From Streptococcaceae bacterium (GTDB taxonomy: Bacteria; Bacillota; Bacilli; Lactobacillales; Streptococcaceae): 13,185 nt of DNA. The position numbers were made by a program, and so were the translations under genes. The stretch covers positions 1 to 13,185 of the forward strand of contig WREM01000010.1 in assembly GCA_009779335.1 (NCBI GenBank), in the 5' to 3' direction. Below the pieces are notes generated by a model. That model searched no databases, was not told the DNA's origin, and saw only the letters and a program-made list of their open reading frames with translations. Position 1 is the first letter of the stretch. Each line of letters opens with the position of its first letter. Positions 1 to 7,700 of this stretch are shown piece by piece.

Positions 1-31
1 CTCCTCTAGTAATTTCTATATACATTATAAC

Positions 32-56
32 AAAAAAGGAAGTAACTACTCCTTTT
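32..56 (-). terminator. Probable terminator downstream of the CRISPR array
   Basis: Read on the minus strand, AAAAGGA and TCCTTTT can pair around a short GTA/TAC inner stem with one bulged base, and a run of six T follows. It lies 13 bases past the last, leader-distal repeat, where the pre-crRNA transcript should end. The stem is AU-rich, so it may be weak. A TATAAT hexamer further on (24-29, minus) may be the -10 box of whatever gene lies beyond the window, but I see no good -35. Confidence 0.5.
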
Positions 57-68
57 CTAGTTTTAGTC

Positions 69-1624
69 GTTTTACTGATAGGAAAATGTTGAGGGTGCAA
101 AAACGCGTATCTTGCGTTTTGTGCAAAATTTATAGTTTTACTGATAGGAAAATGTTGAGGGTGCAAAAACAGAATGAGGGAGATATTTTCAGATATCTAA
201 GTTTTACTGATAGGAAAATGTTGAGGGTGCAAAAACGAACAAAGAGCATGATGGCTAAAAATATCGGTTTTACTGATAGGAAAATGTTGAGGGTGCAAAA
301 ACTTACCATAGAAATAGGGAAACGAAATGAAGGTTTTACTGATAGGAAAATGTTGAGGGTGCAAAAACTCAATGAACATTTTTATGATAATGATTGTTGT
401 TTTACTGATAGGAAAATGTTGAGGGTGCAAAAACGCCATTAATTTTCATCTCCTTTGAAAGTAGGTTTTACTGATAGGAAAATGTTGAGGGTGCAAAAAC
501 TGCATCTGTGTTCTCTATCTCTGTACGCATGTTTTACTGATAGGAAAATGTTGAGGGTGCAAAAACATGAGTGATAAAGGAAATACAACGCTTTTTGTTT
601 TACTGATAGGAAAATGTTGAGGGTGCAAAAACCCTAATTTTCTTTTATCAAGCTCAGGAAAAGTTTTACTGATAGGAAAATGTTGAGGGTGCAAAAACAG
701 TTTGGCGAAATTATACTCGTTTATTTCAGTTTTACTGATAGGAAAATGTTGAGGGTGCAAAAACAGCATTTTTATTGAAAAAATATCAAGATTTGTTTTA
801 CTGATAGGAAAATGTTGAGGGTGCAAAAACCAAACACACGTGTGCATAATCATCATTCCAGTTTTACTGATAGGAAAATGTTGAGGGTGCAAAAACCAAA
901 CTGCTTTGAAAAACTATGAAGCTTTTGTTTTACTGATAGGAAAATGTTGAGGGTGCAAAAACAAAGCTATGCTGATGCAAATGGTCTTACTAGGTTTTAC
1001 TGATAGGAAAATGTTGAGGGTGCAAAAACATGCAGACTTATCAGAAGTTGAAATTAAAAGTTTTACTGATAGGAAAATGTTGAGGGTGCAAAAACCACTG
1101 AACAACAACGATTTGCGTTACAACTGTTTTACTGATAGGAAAATGTTGAGGGTGCAAAAACTGAAAATATGACAATTTATAATATTCAATTAGTTTTACT
1201 GATAGGAAAATGTTGAGGGTGCAAAAACCAGGGACTTGTATTATGCTTTGGATATCATGTTTTACTGATAGGAAAATGTTGAGGGTGCAAAAACGGCTCT
1301 TGTTCGGAAATTTTAGCCAGTCGAGTTTTACTGATAGGAAAATGTTGAGGGTGCAAAAACATGTAGAGAGAATCTGTATCAGAGTAGTAGGTTTTACTGA
1401 TAGGAAAATGTTGAGGGTGCAAAAACACAGAGCGAAGCAGAAAGACCAGTCTAGCAGTTTTACTGATAGGAAAATGTTGAGGGTGCAAAAACAGCATTGG
1501 GTTCTCTGTGGTTTACCATGCAGTTTTACTGATAGGAAAATGTTGAGGGTGCAAAAACAGACCGTTACCTACTCCGACAGGGTCTGCAGTTTTACTGATA
1601 GGAAAATGTTGAGGGTGCAAAAAC
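69..1624 (-). CRISPR. Type II-A CRISPR array, 24 repeats and 23 spacers
   Basis: Twenty-four copies of a 36-bp repeat start at 69, 135, 201, 267, 333, 399, 465, 531, 597, 663, 729, 795, 861, 927, 994, 1060, 1126, 1193, 1259, 1325, 1391, 1457, 1523 and 1589. Spacers are 30 nt, except two of 31 nt (963-993 and 1162-1192). Every repeat reads the same, including both terminal ones. In the transcribed minus sense the repeat begins GTTTTTGCACCCTC and ends CCTATCAGTAAAAC, like other type II-A repeats. Three things set the direction: the tracrRNA anti-repeat pairs with the minus-strand transcript, the ATTTGAG leader end lies at the high-coordinate side, and all cas genes are on the minus strand. The newest spacer is therefore 1559-1588 and the oldest 105-134. 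Open frames through the array in several frames arise because 66 bp is 22 codons; they are not genes. Confidence 0.99.
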
Positions 1625-1686
1625 CTCAAATTCAAAATTTTTGAAAAAAGGATTTCGCACAGTTTCCACTCTTAGATAGTAATTCG
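1625..1686 (-). promoter_or_regulatory. CRISPR leader with ATTTGAG leader-anchoring sequence
   Basis: Only 62 bases separate the csn2 stop codon from the first repeat. On the minus strand the stretch ends ATTTGAG (1625-1631) directly against the repeat. This is the leader-anchoring heptamer known from streptococcal type II-A loci, which directs Cas1-Cas2 integration to the leader-proximal repeat. I see no convincing -35/-10 pair for a separate pre-crRNA promoter, so array transcription may depend on readthrough from the cas operon. Confidence 0.8.
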
Positions 1687-1701
1687 TCAACTTCTATCTA
1701 A
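1672..1701. repeat. 8-bp inverted repeat at the csn2 end and leader start
   Basis: TTAGATAG (1672-1679) and CTATCTAA (1694-1701) form a perfect inverted repeat with a 14-base loop that holds the csn2 stop codon. No T run follows on the minus strand, so it is not a standard intrinsic terminator. It could be a protein site, an mRNA-stabilising hairpin, or chance in AT-rich DNA. Confidence 0.45.
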
Positions 1702-2715
1702 AAGAAATGACTTTTCAGCTTCTGATAATTCTTTTATTTTATAAAAATAATTCAAATCATCAAAGCCAAATATTCCATTTATCACCTTTAATAATACCAT
1801 ATGTTCACTTATTTTTCCAGTCGTCCCTATATCATCAACTAAATCATAAAAGGCTCCCAATAATTCTAATTCTGAATATTCTTTCGGAATTGGATAATAA
1901 TTTTCAATAGTTCTTTTGAAATCAGATAACTCTGGTAACAAATGACTCTGCTCCAACAAGATTACAGTGTGAGGAAAATCATACTCCTTATATTCTATAT
2001 CTATCGCTTGATTAGCAAATATGAAAACTTTTAGAAGACCTGTTCGTTCTGATATTTCCTCTAACCCATCCATAAACCATCTGATATTATCTGTAATCAG
2101 AAAACTTTCAGGATTAACTAAGCTTAGCCAGATCATCTGTTTTTCTCGCTTAATTTTTGCTTCTAATAAGTTTAAGTATTCGTCCAGCAACTCGTTTGCA
2201 TCCATCATTTCAAGAGGATATTCATGCTCACTATCCTCAAAAGATAAAAACAACTGATTTTTGAATATATTTTCCAAATTAAATGAAGAAAAATTTGATG
2301 AAACATTATCTGAAATTCTTTCTACACTTTTATTGACGAGTAATTCTAATTTTAGTAATTCATCATTCAATTTTTCTATTTGTTCACTTATCAGTATATC
2401 TTCTTTCAGCTCTTGTAAATAATCAAACATCATAGATTTTTTAATAAAATCTATCTCCTGATAAATAGATTGATTATCTTGTATGAATAAAAAATCGATA
2501 TTTCCTTTTTTTACTTGCTTCCCATCAATATAAATTTCTATCCCATTTTCCCCATAGACTATTTCTTCAAGTTCTGACAAAGATTTTCCTGTGGCAAATC
2601 TTTTCAGACTTCTAACAAGTTGTCGTTTGAGTTTTTGATTAGATCCATAAAAGAATGTTCTACTTGCCTCTTCAAATTCAATAAATTGATTATTTTCAGT
2701 TTCTATCTTTATCAT
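1687..2715 (-). CDS. csn2: Csn2, long form (type II-A adaptation protein)
   Basis: 342 residues. Csn2 proteins form tetrameric rings that bind double-stranded DNA ends and are needed, with Cas1, Cas2 and Cas9, for spacer acquisition in type II-A systems. The length matches the long Csn2 of S. thermophilus CRISPR1 (about 350 residues) rather than the short form of about 220 residues linked to S. pyogenes-like systems, in keeping with the kind of Cas9 here. The N-terminal part (MIKIETENNQFIEF) is strand-rich, residues about 98-135 look like a long charged helix, and the C-terminal half has no motif I recognise. The start overlaps the cas2 stop by four bases (ATGA), and GGTGAT six bases upstream is a weak ribosome binding site. 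The call rests on length, gene order and overall character. The frame is intact. Confidence 0.9.
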   Translation of the reverse strand: MIKIETENNQFIEFEEASRTFFYGSNQKLKRQLVRSLKRFATGKSLSELEEIVYGENGIEIYIDGKQVKKGNIDFLFIQDNQSIYQEIDFIKKSMMFDYLQELKEDILISEQIEKLNDELLKLELLVNKSVERISDNVSSNFSSFNLENIFKNQLFLSFEDSEHEYPLEMMDANELLDEYLNLLEAKIKREKQMIWLSLVNPESFLITDNIRWFMDGLEEISERTGLLKVFIFANQAIDIEYKEYDFPHTVILLEQSHLLPELSDFKRTIENYYPIPKEYSELELLGAFYDLVDDIGTTGKISEHMVLLKVINGIFGFDDLNYFYKIKELSEAEKSFLLDRS

Positions 2716-3032
2716 ATAATCACCATTTTATTATTCCCTATTGCTACTTCTTGAACTGATTTCTCTCCAATTAAAAATCTTCTGTCATTGAATTGCTTCT
2801 CACTCACATAAATCAACTCAACTAAGCCATTTTTAGGAGTGACCCGCTTCAACTGCTCTTCATATTTAGAGAGTTGACTGCGATTAGGTAGAGTTCTAAC
2901 ATATACTGAATATTGTTGCATAACAAAACCAAGCTCTATTAACTTCTTTCTAAAAGTACGATAAGCTTTTTTCTCTTCAGGAGTATCGCTTGGTAAATCA
3001 AAAAAACATATTAATCTCAATTTTTCATACAC
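2712..3032 (-). CDS. cas2: Cas2, CRISPR adaptation subunit
   Basis: 106 residues, normal for Cas2. Cas2 dimers bridge two Cas1 dimers in the integrase complex that inserts new spacers at the leader-proximal repeat. The N terminus shows the usual beta strand ending in an acidic residue (LICFFDLP, Asp12). Next come a basic helix (about 20-34) and the VMQQYSVYVRTLPN segment typical of streptococcal type II-A Cas2. The gene starts 8 bases inside the end of cas1 and ends 4 bases inside csn2, so the three are probably translationally coupled. A GAGGTGT box sits directly before the ATG. Confidence 0.95.
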   Translation of the reverse strand: MYEKLRLICFFDLPSDTPEEKKAYRTFRKKLIELGFVMQQYSVYVRTLPNRSQLSKYEEQLKRVTPKNGLVELIYVSEKQFNDRRFLIGEKSVQEVAIGNNKMVII

Positions 3033-3930
3033 CTCGCATTCCCTCCAATGTTATCTCTATTAGAAATTCTGTGTTCTCTCCATTCATTGCTTTGATGAAT
3101 GATTGTACATAATTCTGCATGGCTAAATCTATAGTTGTTTTTTTCCCATTTAATAGATAGGGTTGATTGACAAAATCAATCAATACACATCTAGCTTCCC
3201 AAGATAGATATTCTTTATAATTAGGAATGATTTTATCTAGGATATAGTAATCCATCAAGGGACGAAAAGGCTCCATTAAATCATCTATTAGATTAAAAGA
3301 ATTATATTCATTGCGATGGAATATCCCTAAAGTAGAAATCAATCCAGAGCCTGCAACAAGGCGAGCAATATAAGCTCTAATGATAGTATATCCATAATCC
3401 ATCGCATAATTCTCCATTTGATTATTTTCTCTGGTAAATCCCATGCCATAAAGGCTATTAAAATAAACTTTAGCAGCATGCCCTTCTCGGTTAGTTTTAT
3501 CCCCCAATTCTACATTTTTAAGTAACTCATCCAGTTTTTCAATGCGTTCTGATTCACTATTTTTCAAAATCATTACTGCTCTTTGATTGGTAATTTTCTG
3601 AATCACAATTTTAGACCAGATTTCTTGCTTTTGGTCTTCTGACCAATTTAATTGCTCTAAACTTCGCTTCGCTGTCCTGTGATACTGACCAACGCTTTGA
3701 AAAATTCCACAAGGTAAATATTTATTATCACAGATAATCAAGGCAATATTATGATGAGCAAACTTTGCTAATAATTTTGTGGTTAAAGCCATTTTATCTC
3801 CTTCAAGAGTGATAGTAGCTATATCACTCAAAGGAATTGTAAATTTTTGATTTTGTTTTTCAATTTCTAAATTATCTAATTTTAACCGTAAATAATCCCC
3901 ATCTTTTATCATGACATTTCTCCAAGTCAT
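3025..3930 (-). CDS. cas1: Cas1, CRISPR integrase
   Basis: 301 residues from the chosen start MTWRNV. Cas1 catalyses the two transesterifications that join a prespacer to the leader-repeat junction. The metal-binding triad of the family is present: Glu149 (NREGHAAKVYF), His205 (GIFHRNEYNSF) and Glu220 (DLMEPFRP). The numbering matches that usually quoted for type II-A Cas1. A start ten codons earlier, at 3960, is possible but would lie inside the tracrRNA terminator hairpin. The ATG at 3930 has a GAGAGGA box (3937-3943) with a 6-base gap, so I chose it. The gene follows tracrRNA directly, so cas1-cas2-csn2 may be expressed by readthrough of that terminator. The frame is intact. Confidence 0.96.
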   Translation of the reverse strand: MTWRNVMIKDGDYLRLKLDNLEIEKQNQKFTIPLSDIATITLEGDKMALTTKLLAKFAHHNIALIICDNKYLPCGIFQSVGQYHRTAKRSLEQLNWSEDQKQEIWSKIVIQKITNQRAVMILKNSESERIEKLDELLKNVELGDKTNREGHAAKVYFNSLYGMGFTRENNQMENYAMDYGYTIIRAYIARLVAGSGLISTLGIFHRNEYNSFNLIDDLMEPFRPLMDYYILDKIIPNYKEYLSWEARCVLIDFVNQPYLLNGKKTTIDLAMQNYVQSFIKAMNGENTEFLIEITLEGMRGV

Positions 3931-3948
3931 ATCTTGTCCTCTCTTAAT

Positions 3949-3976
3949 AAAAAAAGTCATCTCCGAAGAGATGACT
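3949..3976 (-). terminator. tracrRNA intrinsic terminator
   Basis: A perfect 9-bp stem, AGTCATCTC (3968-3976) with GAGATGACT (3955-3963) in the minus sense, has the stable tetraloop TTCG and is followed by seven T (3949-3955). It also supplies the 3' hairpin of tracrRNA. It sits 18 bases before the cas1 start codon. Confidence 0.92.
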
Positions 3977-4080
3977 ATGATTTCGGCATAAAGCCTTATC
4001 TTTGCAGATCCTCAACACTTTCCTATCAATAAAAAGTAGAATCTTTCATATCCGTCGATATGAATAGTCCGTCGACTACC
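3949..4080 (-). ncRNA. tracrRNA
   Basis: About 130 nt, minus strand. The anti-repeat lies at about 4003-4035: read on the minus strand, TTTTATTGATAGGAAAG then TGTTGAGG and TGCAAA match the complement of the array repeat, with an AUC bulge and two mismatches. The nexus follows, with GATAAGGCTTTATGCCGAAATC closely matching the tracrRNA of S. thermophilus CRISPR1 (GATAAGGCTTCATGCCG...). The RNA ends in a 9-bp terminator hairpin and a T run. Upstream are a good promoter and, before the anti-repeat, two hairpins that share the octamer TCGACGGA (4065-4078 and 4046-4063). The role would be to pair with pre-crRNA for RNase III processing and to bind Cas9. It lies between the toxin gene and cas1, on the same strand as the array. 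The transcript ends are inferred from promoter and terminator. Confidence 0.93.
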
Positions 4081-4085
4081 TTTTT

Positions 4086-4114
4086 ATTGTAGCAAATTTG
4101 AAGAAATTTGTCAA
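4086..4114 (-). promoter_or_regulatory. tracrRNA promoter
   Basis: A perfect -35 box TTGACA (4109-4114), a 17-base spacer and a -10 box TACAAT (4086-4091). Transcription should start near 4079-4080. The -35 box abuts the toxin stop codon (4115-4117), so tracrRNA has its own strong promoter, independent of cas9 and of the toxin-antitoxin operon. Confidence 0.88.
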
Positions 4115-4402
4115 TTATAAGTCGAGTTGATTAAGCCAGTCCTGACGTCCATCAAATATACGATAAATCAATACTTTTTCATTTTCAATCTTATAAATAG
4201 ATAAAAACTTATCAGTTATAAAATATCTGAATTCAGTTTCAACATTGAGTTTATGTGACAGATTTGCTCCAAGTTTTGGACTTTTTTCTAGCCTTAAATT
4301 ATTTTTAAGTATGGAAAGAACAATCTCCTCCCCTTTGAATGGATGATATTCTCGAATAATATCTAAATCTCTATCAACCCCTGATAAATAAAGAAGTTTC
4401 AT
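4115..4402 (-). CDS. RelE/ParE-superfamily toxin of a type II toxin-antitoxin pair
   Basis: 95 residues. The C-terminal half (about 58-90), FRYFITDKFLSIYKIENEK followed by VLIYRIFDGRQDW, has the alternating strands and the closing basic/Trp segment typical of RelE/ParE-fold toxins. Such proteins either cut mRNA at the ribosome (RelE type) or poison DNA gyrase (ParE type); the sequence does not let me choose. The start codon overlaps the antitoxin stop by one base (TAATG), the tight coupling usual in these pairs. The gene sits between the antitoxin and tracrRNA, on the same strand as the cas genes. The frame is intact, with no sign of decay. It is unusual to find such a pair inside a type II-A operon. 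Confidence 0.8.
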   Translation of the reverse strand: MKLLYLSGVDRDLDIIREYHPFKGEEIVLSILKNNLRLEKSPKLGANLSHKLNVETEFRYFITDKFLSIYKIENEKVLIYRIFDGRQDWLNQLDL

Positions 4403-4647
4403 TATAAGCCAAGTCTTTCTTTTATCTCATCTGTTGAATATGCAATCCCTGTTCTTTCATACTCTAACTCAGCTTTTCTCAATTCTTCAAATAAATGTTC
4501 TCTCGCTTTTTCAAACTGATATTCTTCTGCATCAACAATAGCATAGATAACTTTTCCATTCTTAGTCAAATAAACGGGACTTCCTTCATGGACTTCGTTA
4601 ATAACTGTATTGTAATTTCTTAAATCTGATATAGGTGCTGTTTTCAT
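4402..4647 (-). CDS. Phd/YefM-family antitoxin
   Basis: 81 residues from MKTAPISDLRNYN. Residues 1-45 show the Phd/YefM pattern: a short strand, ISDLRNY, a helix, then GSPVYLTKNGKVIYAIVDAE. The C-terminal half (46-81) is a charged helical tail that would wrap the toxin. The protein should neutralise the downstream toxin and, as a dimer, bind DNA to repress the operon. The frame stays open upstream to 4695, but the ATG at 4645-4647 has a clear AGGAGAG box seven bases before it, while the upstream codons overlap the operator and the cas9 end. I therefore use 4647. The gene begins 45 bases after the cas9 stop. Confidence 0.85.
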   Translation of the reverse strand: MKTAPISDLRNYNTVINEVHEGSPVYLTKNGKVIYAIVDAEEYQFEKAREHLFEELRKAELEYERTGIAYSTDEIKERLGL

Positions 4648-4666
4648 ATTTGTCTCTCCTATATCT

Positions 4667-4702
4667 ATTTTACGATAAATTCTTCGTAAAATCAAATGTC
4701 AA
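4667..4702 (-). promoter_or_regulatory. Promoter and operator of the toxin-antitoxin pair
   Basis: A perfect 9-bp inverted repeat, ATTTTACGA (4667-4675) and TCGTAAAAT (4684-4692), spaced by 8 bases, lies just upstream of the antitoxin. A TTGACA -35 box (4697-4702) sits at its edge, inside the last codons of cas9. The best -10 inside the repeat (TATCGT, 19-base spacer) is poor. The layout suggests a promoter covered by an operator for antitoxin autoregulation. No T run follows, so it is not a cas9 terminator. Confidence 0.6.
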
Positions 4703-7700
4703 GTTTGAGTTTTTCTTTGTTAACATAGTAAGAAGTGCCGAGAATGTCTGTGTTAATCTTTCTAATATCAGAAAATCCTGACATTGCAACCAGCCATTGT
4801 CCATTTACAGTAAACAATTTTATATTGTTCCCCTCTTCATCCATACCATAAATTGGTTCGGGTTCCCCCTTAATAAATTGACTTTTTGCTACAGGCTTTA
4901 ATTCCCATTTTTGACCTGAAGAGTCACTCCCGCCTGACCAAAAAAGAAATTTATGACGCTGTTTTGAGAAGTCTTTCTTAAATGATAATTCTATTTGCTC
5001 TCCACGATATAAAGACATGATAAATTCACTGTTATCAGAAACTTTACACGCTCGTTTTCGATAATCATATACATCATTAGGAATAGTTATCTTATTGTGT
5101 GGAGCTTGCTTCAGATCGCTTTGACGTAAAAATAGAAACTCATATTTATCTTTTTCAACATTAAAGTATAAATCTGTACGCCATAACTCTAAACTGTCAA
5201 GAAACACTCTCTTTCCTACTCTAGCATTTTTAGGCGTAATATCTAATTTTCCTTTAGATTTTTCTGGCTGTTCAGCTTTTTTATCCTCGATAAATACAGC
5301 ACTACTGTAAAATTTCAAACTCTTTATAGGTGCTCCATTCCCAAGTAATCCATTATCTTTTCGAGTATATTTTGTAATGTAATCATGTTCTCTACGATAT
5401 AATTCAAATGGAGAAACATTTATTTTCTTAACTTTTCCATCTGACTGCGAAATTTCTTCAAATTCTGAATAATCTTTCATAATTTGTTCTAATTTCTCAA
5501 AAGTTTTTATATCATTACGTCGCATTAAGAAAATTGAACTCTCAGGCAAAACTTTACTTTCAATTTCTTTATCATACAGTTCTTTGAATTTTTTGTAGCC
5601 TGCAACTTTCGGTCCTGAAATGTCATAAGCGTATATATCAGAAATTTTATCTAATATAAGAGTTTGGACTTCTCTTCTTTCAATTACTTCATCGTTCTCC
5701 GTAAGGCTCCTTTGAATATTTTCAAAAGTCTGTGCAGAATAAATCGTCTGATTTGCCACAGCACGATTGGCTTTTTTATTGACCTTGTGGCTGAATTTTA
5801 CTGGATTATCAGGATTTGTAATATCATTTGCATCTGTTACTTGTTTGAATAAGGGAGAATTGTACAAATCTCGAAATTCTTTTTCATAGATTTCATTAGT
5901 TACTACAGGCATTTGAACAAGAAGTTCCTGCTCTTTTGCTATTTTAACTGCTTCTCTATCTTTGAGAATCTCTCCGGTTTCTTTATCTACATCAATCAAT
6001 TTTACAACTTTATCAAAGTTTTTTAAGATAGGGAAGCTCGCTATAATCGAAGCATCAATAGCATGATGATGGTGTGTATCCCGAGTTTTTTCTAATGTTT
6101 TATAATCCCATTTTTTACGCATTTGTGAAGTCCATTTCCCACGCACAACCTTAACTTTTGTGGGAAGATTATAGGACTTGAAGAAAGCATAAAATTCATT
6201 AAGAACTACTCGTGAAGCGTAGCGAGTATCATTCAAATTACGGGCGATAAATCCTTGACGAACTTCCAAGTTATTCAAGTCAACTTCTGATAGAAGATTA
6301 TCTTTCTTAGCCTTATTATAATGCTTATTGGCTAAAACTTTAGCTTTATATTCTGTGACAGGCTGTCCAAACCCTCCTCCATTATTTATCCAGCCAATCG
6401 GTGTTTGTTTTTCTTTAGCTTGATTACAACTTGTATGAACTAAGACCTTATTATTTTGTGAATCATCAAAAGAAACTGAAATAGGAATAATATGATCTAT
6501 TTCAAAGCTATCATTTTGATAGATTAAATCTTTTGCTTCAATGTTTTTACCACAATAGGGACACAAGCATTCCTGTTGGTACCAAAAACGAACTTTGATA
6601 GAAAGTTTCTTTTTCTTTCTGTATTCAGCCTTCAAGGCTTCGGAGGAAATCAAAAGTTTTTGAAGAATCTCATCGTCTGCCTTACTTTTTTCAGTTTCTT
6701 GTTCTTTTTGAAATTTTTGAAGTTTTCGCTTTTCATCATCTGCATTGTCATCACGAGGAAGCTCGATCACTACGTGCTCAATGTTTTCCGCTCCTACACG
6801 TTTTGAAATAGCATTGAATACATTAATTGCTTCACGCACAGATTTTGCAACGACAGGATTATAGATTTCATCTGTAATAGACTTAGAAGGGATATTCTTT
6901 AATCCTTTACCTTTATATTTTTCATTATCAGGTTTCATATAACCTAGATGAGTTAGAATACTCATTTGCTCTTCACTTGTATTTTCGAGTTCAGGAATAA
7001 GCATATTCAGTGTTTTGTAAGAAAAACCATGCCATGTCGCCCTGCCATCTACAAGTAAATCTTTATTCTGTTCAATAATAATATCTTTAATTTTGTCAAA
7101 ATTTTCAATATTTTTAAACTCAAAATCATTTTTTTCAAGTTGTTTTCTGACTTCAGATTTTTCGCTGTTTAGGGTGAGAATATCAGCAACTTTATCGAAA
7201 AATTCAATCGGCAAATAATTTGCTTCGATTTCAACTTCTGCTAAAGTTTTTCTGAATTTACGATAACCTGAAAGCGTATGAATGATAGCTTTATCAGATT
7301 TATTCACACGAAAGCCCTTGATATGTTCTTTTTTAGTACCAATCAATTTTACAATTTGAGTTAAGCCAAACTGACCATCAGCAGTTTTTCCTACTTCAAT
7401 GATTTTCTTTTTAATCTCTGTCGTTAATTTCCCATCAGAGTCTGTGTTTTCATTTGGTTCTTTAACAGTCAAGTTATTCAAGTCATTGAGTAAAGGGCGG
7501 TCAAACTTGAGGCAGAAGCTCTTTTTTCTCCTTGAACATCTGTTCCAATCAACTCATCAAAAAGATTGCCAAGTGTATGACCATCAGTCTTATAAATACC
7601 ATAATCTGTACGAGACTTTTCATTTCCCGGTCCATGAAAATACTCACGCTTACGAGTGATTAGTCCATTATTTTCTGGATTCCCAGCATCTGATTTACAA

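Noticed and set aside
1558..1588. Short inverted repeat CAGACC/GGTCTG at the ends of the newest spacer
   Set aside because: One base of the arm belongs to the repeat, and a 6-bp pairing within a single spacer among 23 is expected by chance.
86..1644. Long open frames through the CRISPR array encoding repeated peptides such as FTDRKMLRVQK or FLHPQHFPISKT
   Set aside because: Repeat plus spacer is 66 bp, exactly 22 codons, so a stop-free repeat stays open. The repeats, anti-repeat and leader explain the region fully.
4667..4692. The inverted repeat after cas9 as an intrinsic terminator
   Set aside because: No T run follows the stem on the minus strand, and its position before the antitoxin with a TTGACA at its edge fits an operator better.
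4692..7481. The downstream cas9 frame as a separate, naturally split Cas9 subunit
   Set aside because: Its only start is a TTG overlapping the upstream stop, without a ribosome binding site, and its first codons match the interior of homologous Cas9 proteins.
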